A stretch of 64,000 nucleotides of DNA. It comes from Argopecten irradians (Eukaryota > Mollusca > Bivalvia > Pectinida > Pectinidae). The stretch lies in contig NC_091135.1 in the NCBI RefSeq assembly GCF_041381155.1, positions 3,179,620 through 3,243,619 of the forward strand. The letters are read 5' to 3'. The notes beneath the pieces are model-generated. The model saw nothing but the letters and a program-made list of their open reading frames with translations. It had not been told where the DNA came from and did no database searches. The position numbers and the translations under genes are program-made. Positions 48,973 to 60,560 of the stretch are shown one piece after another (the stretch's first letter is position 1; each line of letters starts with the position of its first letter).

Positions 48973-49102
48973 TGGAATATAGTTATATGTTGCATGGATA
49001 TAGTAGATATATATTTATGTACATGATTTGTAATTTAATTTACTCTACATGTTGTGTACTGCATAGGCGTCATCTTCTGGTTTGATAAAAATATAATAAC
49101 CT

Positions 49103-49510
49103 ATCCCTACTATATGAACAAGATGAGACACTCCGATGCTTCAACTGTAGAACGGAAGTGAAACTTTCCAAGCGAGCAGTTGCAAGAAGCAATCTGATTG
49201 GTCAATAAATTTGATTAACCACTCAGATAGCTCCTTGCAAAACTGTTTGCTTGAAAGATCAACTTCCGTTCCATAGTTGATGCATCGTCCGCAACTTGGA
49301 TACTTTGTGTCCTGTTTCATATTAAAACCGTAACTTCGCGACAAAAACCTGGCATACATTGCAAAATAAAATACTTAATTAAAGTACGTTGTTAAAACGA
49401 GCGAACGCGCAATATTTTCGTCCAATTTGGTCTAATTTCAAAGTGAATTGGAGCGTACCCTCAACTTCCGGTTCATAGAGTGTCTCACCTTGTTCATACA
49501 GTAGGGGTCG
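49103..49510. mobile_element. MITE with nested inverted repeats, ~408 bp
   Basis: The outer repeat TCCCTACTATATGAACAAGA plus TGAGACACTC on the left pairs with the reverse complement of the right end (CCCCTACTGTATGAACAAGG plus TGAGACACTC). An inner pair, CGATGCTTCAACTGTAGAAC near 49133 and its inverse GTTCCATAGTTGATGCATCG ending near 49287, forms a second hairpin. No coding content. Confidence 0.65.
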
Positions 49511-52194
49511 GAAATTTTATTTTCCAAAACCAGATGCAGACGTCTGTGTGTACTGTAATGCAACCTAACACTTATTTGTATAATATTCTTCGAAGGAACG
49601 GGCCTCGTAATAAAATAATTATATTTGGGGACAAATATTCCCCCCCTTACAGTCAGCATTGAACATGGCTAACGTAAGTTAAGAACCATAAAATATAAGT
49701 TAAGTTCTCATATGCAAACAAATCATGAAAACAAGACAATACTACCTTTTTATTACTATATCCCAACCGGGGTTTAAAACTACAGCTGTAGAGAGAGAGA
49801 GATGTAAGTCTGGTTTTAAGTAAAAATATGAAATATGAAAATTGTGTGAAAGTTCGTCTACGAAAGGAATATATATTGTATAAAATGTAATTTTGAATAA
49901 AACATTTTTTGTAAAAAAAAAAACATACAGGGGATATTAAAGGAATATGAGTTGTGATGTTTTTTCATTGACTTCCCGAATCTTTTGAAACTGCTGTAGA
50001 AAATAAGTGTTTTAAAAACTTTTTTAACAAAGATTTTACAAACGAATCATTTTCTGGATTTGAACACGAATTAATATAAGTCGTTTTCTTTACCTTCATA
50101 TTTCTTCATTATAAATCTGCGTACATCGAGATTCGCAATTTCAAATGTTAAGGAAGATGTTTTTGAAAAAAATAAATACTCAGCAACTGCTTCAAAACAT
50201 ACTACTCATCTGACACACAAACAAAACAAATGACTTGCCAGAATCGGACATTTTCGCTGACATTTTACATGATAGAATACACTGTTGTGGTTGAAATGTG
50301 AGTTTCCTCTCTTATTTCGGAATCCTCAAGTCTTGTTAGAATACAGGAGCCGAACGACTTTATTGTTATTTATTTATCTATTGTTTACTGTCCCCTAGCC
50401 AAGACACACCAAAGTCTATAAAAACGGTATTTTCTGCTTATATTACTCATCTTAAATGTTTATTTAATTCATTGCATCACTGTAGTCAGGATGGTTGTTA
50501 ATTTGGCACCGGTGGAGATTTTAGTTAAGCATACCATGACTAAATTAGAGAACTCATGGTGTACAAATTAAATTACATCAACGACGACATTTCCGATTAT
50601 CATTTAATACTTTTAAAAATGTCAAAAGTTCTTTTTTCAAATTAAGTTAAAATTTAAAGACATTACTATGATGTCGTATATATAAATGTGAGTTAATATG
50701 CAATACAATATTACAATAGAAATGTCTATATTTGCATGGCAGATGTCTTAGACTATATATCACGCCTTACTATATATGGCTTCAACACCAATGCTAAAAG
50801 TAGAAACAAATAAAAGTCACCTAAATATAACATGGACTTATAGTGTTGTTTAAGAGAACTATAAAGGACAGCGCACGAGAAAATCAATAGAACAGGACAA
50901 TTAAACAAAACATACGTGTATGATATCTGCTTGTTCTCACGGTCAAGAGACACTTTTTCATATCAGTAAAAATCTGAAATGAAAAGCCAAGGTCTACATC
51001 AATTTGTTCTGGGGATGAAGTCGAGGATAATTACACTTCCGGCACAAATGACAGGTTTTCTATTGATTTAATTCATATGGTGAATGTTCGTCAATTTTAT
51101 AAAATAACTTATTACAAGCGTTGCATTGTTTTTATCCCCTTTTCATATTTGTATGTAGTTGTATGTTTGCCGCCTTCAATACTTGTGGCGCTAAGTGTTA
51201 CTGTCGAGTCGTAAAGCACTCTGTTACATTGGGTGTAGATATACTTATTTATTATAGTATAGTTAAAGACCATTTAGTGATGTAAAGAAGAGCTTTTAAG
51301 AGATATTTCTTATTTCATTAATGTTAATGATATGATCTGCATATGATAACTGGACTTAAACCAGCAGCCAATTGTTGAAAAATAGGTAACCTCGACCTTA
51401 TTCAAATTGCTCATTGTGTTTAAGATTAACATTATTTCGAGTAGTGATCAATAAGAATAATATACGTTTCAGACATTTAAACAAAACATATTTTTGACGC
51501 AAGAAATTGGTAATTTGATCACTGTGGCCTACTGTTCGTCCTAATGTTGTATTTGTTTTTAGCTGTGGTGGTTTCAGAATGTTCAATGAATCAGAATGAT
51601 CAGGAAAGAAGATTTGTGAACAAAATCGAAAATATTGATTTGACTTTAAGCTTAGATTTAAGTACTTTTTAATATACTAGTAAATGATATATCTTTTAAT
51701 TCATGGAGCAATTTCATGGGGAATTTCGCGAAAGTAAATTGTACGTGGAAATGGTTGTTCTAAGTCGACCATGGGATTAATACAAGGATGTATTTATCGT
51801 GGTCGTCAGGTAGATATGCTGTGTCGTAGTATTTTAAAGGTTTTCGGAAGTTTGCGATGTCACGTGACTTACCACCGACACGACTGCAGCCAATGCCATT
51901 GTAATAGTACACATGAAATAGAGATATATCTATGTGAGCTATTGTTCCTGTCCTGTGTGTAGGTTCGTGTTGTTTATAATAACAAAAGCCGGTTGTCTTC
52001 TCATAATATTAATCTTTGGTTACATGTCCACCGAATGTGGGTCATTTCAACCTACAAGTTTATATTATATTATTTATTTATATACAAAATAGTATTTATG
52101 TACATACTTGAAATGATGATACAGCTTCTATGTAGTCCGATATTATTAGTTCACTCTTATTTCTGAATATAGCGTTACTGTGTCTGGCATACTT
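49511..52194. other. Intergenic, 2.7 kb, nothing supported
   Basis: AT-rich; short GA-rich run near 49791 and an AATTTCGCGAAAG fragment near 51722. No gene. Confidence 0.55.
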
Positions 52195-52515
52195 TGTTGG
52201 GTAGAGGAAATCTTACCTAAATCTCTGATGTCACGATTGTTTTGTAGGACTGACTTGTCTACATCTCTGATATCACGATTATTTTGTAGGACTGACTTGT
52301 CTACATCTCTGATATCACGATTATTTTGTAGGACTGACTTGTCTACATCTCTGATATCACGATTATTTTGTAGGACTGACTTGTCTAAATCTCTGATGTC
52401 ACGCTTATTTTGTAGGACTGGTCATGACTTGCCTAAATCTCTGATGTCATGATTATTTTGTAGGACTGACTTGTCTAAATCTCTAATGTCACGATTATTT
52501 TGTAGGTCTGACTTG
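52195..52515. repeat. 42-bp tandem repeat, ~7.5 copies
   Basis: The unit is CTGACTTGTCTACATCTCTG followed by ATATCACGATTATTTTGTAG and GA. Because 42 is divisible by three, an open frame with a repeated 14-residue block appears; I do not call it coding. Confidence 0.9.
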
Positions 52516-53740
52516 TTCGGTTCTTTTCCATATGTCACGTCACATGAAAGTACATTCTTTTGTTGAAAATGAAGGAAACTGTTCTCATTTATTATCAAAC
52601 CAACGACATCAAAGATGGGTTTTTTTATAAGAAAGTCATAAAAAAAATGACTACCACATCAATAAAATTTATGAATTGCAATTTTACTTGCTGATTCTCA
52701 ATAAAATGTGAGGACCGTTTTTTTATTTTTAACACAAGCAAAAGAGTCCATTTTTAATAAAAGCTGCAATCATGCTTTTATTCCATACAATAACGGCCAA
52801 CATGGAATTTTCATGTTTGAAAAGTGTTTTTTTTTTAATTATTTATTTCTCTTTATTTATTATATTTTTATTCGTTAGCTTATCCAACGAATTCCATATA
52901 TATTCAATAATCACTTTATCAAAGACGTGCAATAAATACAGATGGCGCAGTTTTATTTTTAGTGCACATTTTCAAATATGAATACCGCTAATATATGTTC
53001 GCGGTAGATGTTAAAGAGCCAGAAATAACTTACTTGCACAAATTCCAGATTTTTAACGAAATAATTCTTTTATGAAAGTTTATGTTCCGTGTCAAAATGA
53101 AATTGGTAAGATAATGGCCCGGTTTACTCATCAGAGTATTGTCTTTTCTATCTATGTACCTATCACGGTTGTGCCACAGGCTGCATGTAGGCATTCTTCA
53201 TTGTTAGCTTTGAAGTAGTTAATCTTGTTTTTGTAACATTGCTAACGGATGATATATGTACTACAAAGAATCGTAATTCCCTTGGCTTTTTCTGATTAAG
53301 TCTTAGATGATGAATTAACTGAATTAAACAAATAGAAAAAAAACTCGAATTGTGGATATTTTCATGACGTTTTATTTATTAAAATAACGAAAGAATGTTT
53401 CCAGCTTCGAGAATACATTTACGGTAAAGTTCTTGCCACACCAGTTACAAAAATGGAGGGAGGTCCCGATAAACCTCTAAATCTCTGTAGCCAATAATGG
53501 CTCGAACTGCGAATAGATTTTACTCGTATTCTTTAGTCTTGCCATAATAACATGTCTTGTTAATCTTAATTAATCTATATATCTTAATTGGTTCATAGAT
53601 ATGTTATAGCAATTTTCTCGAAATACTCAATAATTAGTCATTTAGTTTAAAGACAATTTCTTTCGCACCAGCTAGGTATTTTTGCATCTCAACGAAAATG
53701 GCGAAAGAAACCAGACCTTAAACATACAATTTAAGTGAAC
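52516..53740. other. Intergenic, nothing supported
   Basis: AT-rich, no frame or repeat worth calling. Confidence 0.55.
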
Positions 53741-53746
53741 TTTATT
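53741..53746 (-). terminator. Polyadenylation signal candidate for SEC3
   Basis: TTTATT on the plus strand (AATAAA on the minus strand) is the nearest canonical signal after the SEC3 stop, implying a 3' UTR of about 690 nt. Confidence 0.35.
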
Positions 53747-54431
53747 ACAAAATTAAAACCTTTCAAACCTCTTAAATAATTGGTGTCTGTCCGACATACG
53801 GACACTATATAGATATTCCAGGGTCAATTGTTGATAAAATGACAGCCGGGCCCTTCGTCCCGGATACCTCGACTACTAATACCGCGTGTAACGTTTGTGT
53901 TTCTCACTTGATATCTTGAGCTTTGATACAAAATATACCATCAGAAATGGTAGCATTGGTAAATTAAAATAATTGTTTAACAGAAAATAAAATAACACAA
54001 ATGTGTATAAAGAAAACAATAACATTACCTGTATATTTACACATACATGTAGTTAAAATTCTGTGCACATAAGTATCCTTCAAACAACAGCAGTATTGTT
54101 ACCAAATACAGTCGTGAAGATTTCCCACAAAACGGGATTTTAAACATTTAGCAGACATATTAAATTATTAACATATGAAGGTTTCCATGGCAGAGTTGTC
54201 AACAAGGTAAAAATAGCATCCACTCATTTCATGTAGAACATCAAGAAAACAAACATATGTTTCCTCGTTTTTGGTTTTCCTCGCAACCTTTTAAAATCTA
54301 ATGCAACGACAAAATATTCTGTAGTTAACTTTAAGGACACAATAATTTATCAGGTCTAGCTAAATTAACATCTTACTATAAATACAATATCCTAGTAAAG
54401 TTACTGGGGCATTTATCAACACTATCAAACA

Positions 54432-56684
54432 TTATTTCTTGTTAAAAAGTAATGAGGCTAACAAAACTTGTTGGAATCCTCTCATTGGGTTGGGAGTTGT
54501 TCTTGGTTTGACTGTGCTAGCCAGGGCTGCCTGTTGTCGTCGGCGGCTCATTTCACCTAGAAATGCCATTTTGGGAGTAGTCGGGGCAGCTGTCGCCCAG
54601 GGTCCCCCCGGACTACCTCTGGGAGGAATTGTCACCTGATAAAAGTTGTCGAGTGCAGACGATCCCCAAAGTCCCCCTGTAGAGCCCCACTGTCCACTTG
54701 CTGCAGCCGGTGCTGCAGTGGTAGTAGGTGGCGCCTGTGTCCACGTCTGTACAGTGGTAGACGGTGGCTGTGTCCATCCGTACGAACTTGTGACGTCAGC
54801 TTTGAACGATGTATCAAGCGCTTGCACTGCTGGTGGCATTTGATATGTTTCTTGTGTGGCAACGTAGGTTGGCGTTTCTTTTGCTTTTATTGTTTTGCTA
54901 AGGTCCTTTGCAGCATTTATAATAGCATTTTTAATGGCGGCTTCCATACTTTTTGAAATAATAGAGTCCTGTTTAGTGCTGTTTGAAGGCGTTTGGGGTT
55001 GCACATTATTAGAAGAAGATGCATTTGCAGCTGCGGCTGTTTTTATTTTCTCCAACACTTTCATCATTGTTTCAGCAACATTTCGTTCTGTAGCTTTATT
55101 GGAATTGTCTGAAGTGAGACTTGCTGTTCCCGAATTCGATGACCCGGTGTTTGAGGCTAATGCAGTATTACCACTGTTCATGTTCATATAGCCTGATATT
55201 TTATCCGTGACAGTGTTACTGGGTTGTCCCTGACCGAAAGAGTTTCCTGCATTCCAATTTGTCTGATAATTCATATTGTTGTTCTGTCCATCCCACGAAC
55301 CTGCCGTGTTATAGGCAGCCGACTGCAATTGATTTCCGTTAGCATCATAGTTTTCCATAACTTGGTTGCTGTACGAAGTATCATAGTTATACGTCGGGTT
55401 GTTGTTATAGGTTTGTTGTTGACTTGGTGCTGCAGTAGAACCATAATTATAAGTTGCTTGATTGTTATAATTAGAGGCGTAGTTACCAGGAGCTTGGGTG
55501 TTGTAATTCCCTGAGGCACCGGCACTGTTGTAGTTATTGTATTCTTGTTGGTTGTAGCCATTCGATGTTCCAGTTCCCTGTCCTTGACTATACCCCTGAG
55601 GATAATAATTAGTATTACCATTTTGACCTGACGCAACACTAGGGTAAGGACTAGGCTGAACTACCGAATTCTGGTTACTGTATGCTGAGTTGGTATTATA
55701 ATTGGTATTTTGATATGCAGATCCAGAATTTCCTGTTGACGACTGTCTTACACCTCCAGCATTATTTGTCGAGTCTCGAGACTGTTGGTAGTTCCAGGAG
55801 TTATTGTTATTCCACCTCCCTTGTTTTCCATTTGCGTTCTGTTGACCACCACGGCGTTTGTGCTGAGGTCTACGAGGCTGCTGTTGATTATTTTGCCAGT
55901 TGCTCTGACTACCTCCGGTCTGTTGCCTTGCTCCAGCATTGCCCTGGTAGTAATTAGAGCCACTCTGGCGCCGCCTAAGTGGTTGTTGTTCCCCTCGAGG
56001 TATATAACCCCTTCTTCGTTGACTATCCTTACCATTACGACGGCGCGATTTCATTCGAAGTTCAGTCGCTGGTCGCATCTCTATCCATTTCCCGGACCGT
56101 CGATATGGCGTGGGTGGAGGTGACGGACTTGGTTTCACTATTGACAACTGGTCCATCAACGCCGACTGACCTCTCGGTTTTAAGTTTTGATTATGGTAGG
56201 GATCTGAGTAACCGCCTCTACGTTGGTCGTATTGTGGGGCGTACGGGTCCGTGTAAGAACCCTGTCCCCTAGAACCGTACGGCGCCTGGTTCGGATGAGG
56301 CGCATGTGGCGGATACGGCGCCCGACTTATGTGTCGACCGTAGGGGTCATGCCTTCTGTGGTATGCTCCATACGGGTCGTTATGATGGGCATTGTGATAT
56401 GGATCATAGTGGTACTGCCCATATTGGTCGTAATAGCCGCCATGTTGCCCATGGCCATACCCATGTGTTGTCGGCTTTTTAGTTGTAGTGGTTGTCGTGG
56501 CAACCGTCGTAGTTGTTGACACAGGACCTTCTATTTCTGGTGCCTCGTATTCGACCGGGTTTGTGGTAGTGGTAGGTTTGAGTGTGGTAGTGGTAGGACG
56601 CCCGGGGTTAACAGGAGGGGCCAGATGGTAGGAATACACACATCCTAGCCATCCTAAGATGAAGCCAACAGCAAGGAGGTTCAT
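54432..56684 (-). CDS. SEC3: secreted G/Y/H-, R- and N/Q/Y-rich protein, 750 residues
   Basis: The ATG (56684-56682) lies 10 nt after a TTTCCTTGTTGCAG acceptor on the minus strand, so a leader exon lies further right. Residues 1-18 are a signal peptide (MNLLAVGFILGWLGCVYS). Then follow a Thr-rich linker (~30-72), a G/Y/H/P/D-rich zone with DPY and GYGHG motifs (~73-170), an Arg-rich patch (RRR three times, ~210-245), and a long N/Q/Y/S/G zone like prion-type low-complexity domains (~245-530). A charged, helix-prone stretch (~535-650; ETMMKVLEKIKTAAA, MEAAIKNAIINAAKDLSKTI) precedes a P/T/A/W zone and a basic end with RRRQQAAL. The only cysteine I see is in the signal peptide. Secreted, probably disordered and self-associating; a matrix or adhesive role is inference. 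No known family recognised. Confidence 0.85.
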   Translation of the reverse strand: MNLLAVGFILGWLGCVYSYHLAPPVNPGRPTTTTLKPTTTTNPVEYEAPEIEGPVSTTTTVATTTTTTKKPTTHGYGHGQHGGYYDQYGQYHYDPYHNAHHNDPYGAYHRRHDPYGRHISRAPYPPHAPHPNQAPYGSRGQGSYTDPYAPQYDQRRGGYSDPYHNQNLKPRGQSALMDQLSIVKPSPSPPPTPYRRSGKWIEMRPATELRMKSRRRNGKDSQRRRGYIPRGEQQPLRRRQSGSNYYQGNAGARQQTGGSQSNWQNNQQQPRRPQHKRRGGQQNANGKQGRWNNNNSWNYQQSRDSTNNAGGVRQSSTGNSGSAYQNTNYNTNSAYSNQNSVVQPSPYPSVASGQNGNTNYYPQGYSQGQGTGTSNGYNQQEYNNYNSAGASGNYNTQAPGNYASNYNNQATYNYGSTAAPSQQQTYNNNPTYNYDTSYSNQVMENYDANGNQLQSAAYNTAGSWDGQNNNMNYQTNWNAGNSFGQGQPSNTVTDKISGYMNMNSGNTALASNTGSSNSGTASLTSDNSNKATERNVAETMMKVLEKIKTAAAANASSSNNVQPQTPSNSTKQDSIISKSMEAAIKNAIINAAKDLSKTIKAKETPTYVATQETYQMPPAVQALDTSFKADVTSSYGWTQPPSTTVQTWTQAPPTTTAAPAAASGQWGSTGGLWGSSALDNFYQVTIPPRGSPGGPWATAAPTTPKMAFLGEMSRRRQQAALASTVKPRTTPNPMRGFQQVLLASLLFNKK

Positions 56685-56825
56685 AACTGTAGTTCTGCAA
56701 CAAGGAAATCAGAATTTAACACGATGTCACATACAGATCAAATATGTGCAAGTAACAATTCAAACGAAGGGGTAGTGATTAGCTACTTATCCATTACCGT
56801 AAATTGTGAAAGCAGATTTACATTG

Positions 56826-57245
56826 TTCGGTTAATTGTCACTAACTTGTTCGGTTAATTGTCACTAACTAGTTCGGTTAGTTGTCACTAACTAGTTCGAT
56901 TAATTGTCACTAACTAGTTCGATTAATTGTCACTAACTAGTTCGGTTAGTTCATTGTCACTAACTAGTTCGGTTAGTTGTCACTAACTAGTTCGATTAAT
57001 TGTCACTAACTTGTTCGGTTAATTGTCACTAACTTGTTCGGTTAATTGTCACTAACTAGTTCGGTTAATTGTCACTAACTAGTTCGATTAATTGTCACTA
57101 ACTAGTTCGATTAATTGTCACTAACTAGTTCGATTAATTGTCACTAACTTGTTCGGTTAGTTGTCACTAAATTGTTCGGTTAATTTTCACTAAATCGATC
57201 GGTTAGTTGTCACTAAATTGTTCGGTTATTGTCATTATCGTTTGG
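56826..57245. repeat. 23-bp tandem repeat, ~18 copies
   Basis: The unit TAACTAGTTCGGTTAATTGTCAC repeats with TAG/TTG and GGTT/GATT variants. It starts about 130 bp upstream of the SEC3 coding exon, within its probable first intron. Confidence 0.9.
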
Positions 57246-57929
57246 TTAATTGTCATTACAGTAATTAGTCTGAACACAAAATGAAATAGTTTATACTATA
57301 GGAACGAACCGTGAAACTAAACCAAAAATAGATTTCTCGAAATACGCTTTAGAGTAGAAGATTTCGTATGAAGGTTAATGGCTCTGACCCTGCTGAAAAC
57401 TTCATTTGACCTTGACAGTTGCAAACGTTAGCAATGTCGTCTATGGGAAATCATTAGGTTCTTTACAATTCCGTCAAAGTACTTAATCTAATAGTTTTAT
57501 ATATGTGCTTTTTACGCTGTATTTGAAGCGCTTATTATGCACAGTGCTAGACATTGTAAACGTGTATTATTGGTGCATATCCGCGCTTATTAATCATAAT
57601 TTACAGTTTTTCGCATTTGCGCTAAAACTTTGAGTGTGGAAAATAAGTACATTTACCGTATTACGTTGTGTTGTTGGTGGGATGTTCTAAAGCCATGAAT
57701 CCTATACCTGTTACTAAGGTGTTATTTCGTTCTCGAGACAGATTAACAAGGCAGGGATTAATTATGATGTCACTTAAATAATAAAGCGGTTCTACCAACA
57801 CGTCAGATATAATGGTTTTCTGTCACCGGGGTTACACTCTCTCACGTATACCTTCTCATTAAGGCAAAACTTATTATCTTTGCTTTATAAACTAATAATA
57901 GGTTTTGGAATATATGAATATCATATCAA
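57246..57929. other. Intron or intergenic, nothing recognised
   Basis: AT-rich sequence without a supported feature. Confidence 0.5.
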
Positions 57930-58300
57930 CACATTACTTTTGTAGATATATCTTATTCAACACCAAAATTTACCAATATTTTGAAAATACTGCATTGGCT
58001 TAAATTCTACAAATACGAGCTTAAAATGATTTTGGCTGTACTGCAAAAAATCACTATTTATGCTATGTACCTCCACAGTGAAATAACTAGGTACATGTGT
58101 CTACGGTAAAACCAGGAAGCCTATAGGTTGTGATCTACAGTTTTATTTCAAATTTCAACAGTGTTTTTAGTAATTGTAAAGCGATTTCTACAGGTGTGTT
58201 TCCATCAAAATAACTAAAAGGCATAAAAACAAGACTTTTATAGTGCATAATTTATGTATTATAATTAATGTTTTGTCTGTCCATTTGAATAATTTTAATT
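57930..58300 (-). repeat. Dispersed repeat family R2, minus-strand copy
   Basis: Read on the minus strand it contains ATTCAAATGGACAGACAAAA, TTGTTTTTATGCCTTTTAGT, GATGGAAACACACCT and CAGTACAGCCAAAATCATTT, in the same order as 21125-21480. Confidence 0.7.
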
Positions 58301-58638
58301 ATTTTCTTAATAAATTTAAGTAGATCACTAGAAAAAAACAACCGATCAAAATATTTGCACTGTTATGACACATATAACATCATTCACTTCGTACGTTGTT
58401 ACAAAAATTGTTACATTATATATTATAAGTCAACTATTGTGTTTTATGAAGGTAATGTAGCTGAGGAAAGCCTTAAACAATTGTCAAATGTAATTAGTCC
58501 TACCTGGGCGAGATAAATAAAATGGTATAGTGTCTGTAATATAACTGGTAAAAGTACAAAATCGCAGGATTATGGTTCTATCACCACGTACAAGTCCTTA
58601 AATGACGAAACAAGAATACCAAGGCCCTAACATAACTG

Positions 58639-60560
58639 ACAAGTCTTAGAAGGACGAAATATCACTACAAACTCTCCATCATCCCTGACAAGTCTTAGAA
58701 CGACGAAATATCACTACAAACTCCCCATCATCCCTGACAAGTCTTAGAACGACGAAATATCACTACAAACTCTCCATCATCCCTGACAAGTCTTAGAACG
58801 ACGAAATATCACTACAAACTCTCCATCATCCCTGGCAAGTCTTAGAAGGACGAAATATCATTACCAACTCCCCATCATCCCTGACAAGTCTTAGAAGGAC
58901 GAAATATCACTACAAACTCTCCATCATCCCTGACAAGTCTTAGAACGACGAAATATCACTACAAACTCCCCATCATCCCTGACAAGTCTTAGAAGGACGA
59001 AATATCATTACCAACTCCCCATCATCCCTGACAAGTCTTAGAAGGACGAAATATCACTACAAACTCTCCATCATCCCTGACAAGTCTTAGAACGATGAAA
59101 TATCACTACAAACTCTCCATCATCCCTGACAAGTCTTAGAACGACGAAATATCACTACAAACTCTCCATCATCCCTGACAAGTCTTAGAACGACGAAATA
59201 TCACTACAAATCACTCCTCATCCCTACAAGTCTTAGAAGGACGAAATATCACTACCAACTCCCCATCATCCCTGACAAGTCTTAGAAGACGAAATATCAC
59301 TACAAACTCTCCATCATCCCTGACAAGTCTTAGAACGACGAAATATCACTACAAACTCCCCATCATCCCTGACAAGTCTTAGAAGGACGAAATATCATTA
59401 CCAACTCCCCATCATCCCTGACAAGTCTTAGAAGGACGAAATATCACTACAAACTCTCCATCATCCCTGACAAGTCTTAGAACGACGAAATATCACTACA
59501 AACTCTCCATCATCCCTGACAAGTCTTAGAACGACGAAATATCACTACAAACTCCCCATCATCCCTGACAAGTCTTAGAACGACGAAATATCACTACAAA
59601 CTCTCCATCATCCCTGACAAGTCTTAGAAGGACGAAATATCATTACAAACTCCCCATCATCCCTGACAAGTCTTAGAACGACGAAATATCACTACAAACT
59701 CTCTCCATCATCCCTGACAAGTCTTAGAAGGACGAAATATCATTACCAACTCCCCATCATCCCTGACAAGTCTTAGAACGACGAAATATCACTACAAACT
59801 CTTCATCATCCCTGGCAAGTCTTAGAAGGACGAAATATCATTACCAACTCCCCATCATCCCTGACAAGTCTTAGAATAACGAAATATCACTACAAACTCT
59901 CCATCATCCCTGACAAGTCTTAGAACGACGAAATATCACTACAAACTCCCCATCATCCCTGACAAGTCTTAGAAGGACGAAATATCATTACCAACTCCCC
60001 ATCATCCCTGACAAGTCTTAGAAGGACGAAATATCACTACAAACTCTCCATCATCCCTGACAAGTCTTAGAACGACGAAATATCACTACAAACTCCCCAT
60101 CATCCCTGACAAGTCTTAGAACGACGAAATATCACTACAAACTCTCCATCATCCCTGACAAGTCTTAGAACGACGAAATATCATTACCAACTCCCCATCA
60201 TCCCTGACAAGTCTTAGAAGGACGAAATATCATTACCAACTCCCCATCATCCCTGACAAGTCTTAGAAGGACGAAATATCACTACAAACTCTCCGTCATC
60301 CCTGACAAGTCTTAGAACGACGAAATATCACTACAAACTCCCCATCATCCCTGACAAGTCTTAGAACGACGAAATATCACTACAAACTCTCCATCATCCC
60401 TGACAAGTCTTAGAACGACGAAATATCACTACAAACTCTCCATCATCCCTGACAAGTCTTAGAACGACGAAATATCACTACAAACTCTCCATCATCCCTG
60501 ACAAGTCTTAGAAGGACGAAATATCATTACCAACTCCCCATCATCCTAGACAAGTTTTAG
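58639..60560. repeat. 49-bp satellite, ~39 copies, with higher-order pattern
   Basis: The unit is TGACAAGTCTTAGAACGACG followed by AAATATCACTACAAACTCTC and CATCATCCC. Variants differ at AGAAGG/AGAACG, CACT/CATT and CAAACTCT/CCAACTCC. The variants recur in ordered groups, often as three units (~147 bp), so larger blocks have been copied. The array lies in the probable first intron of SEC3. Confidence 0.95.

Noticed and set aside
52180-52452. 90-codon frame with 14-residue repeats
   Set aside because: Produced by a 42-bp tandem array.
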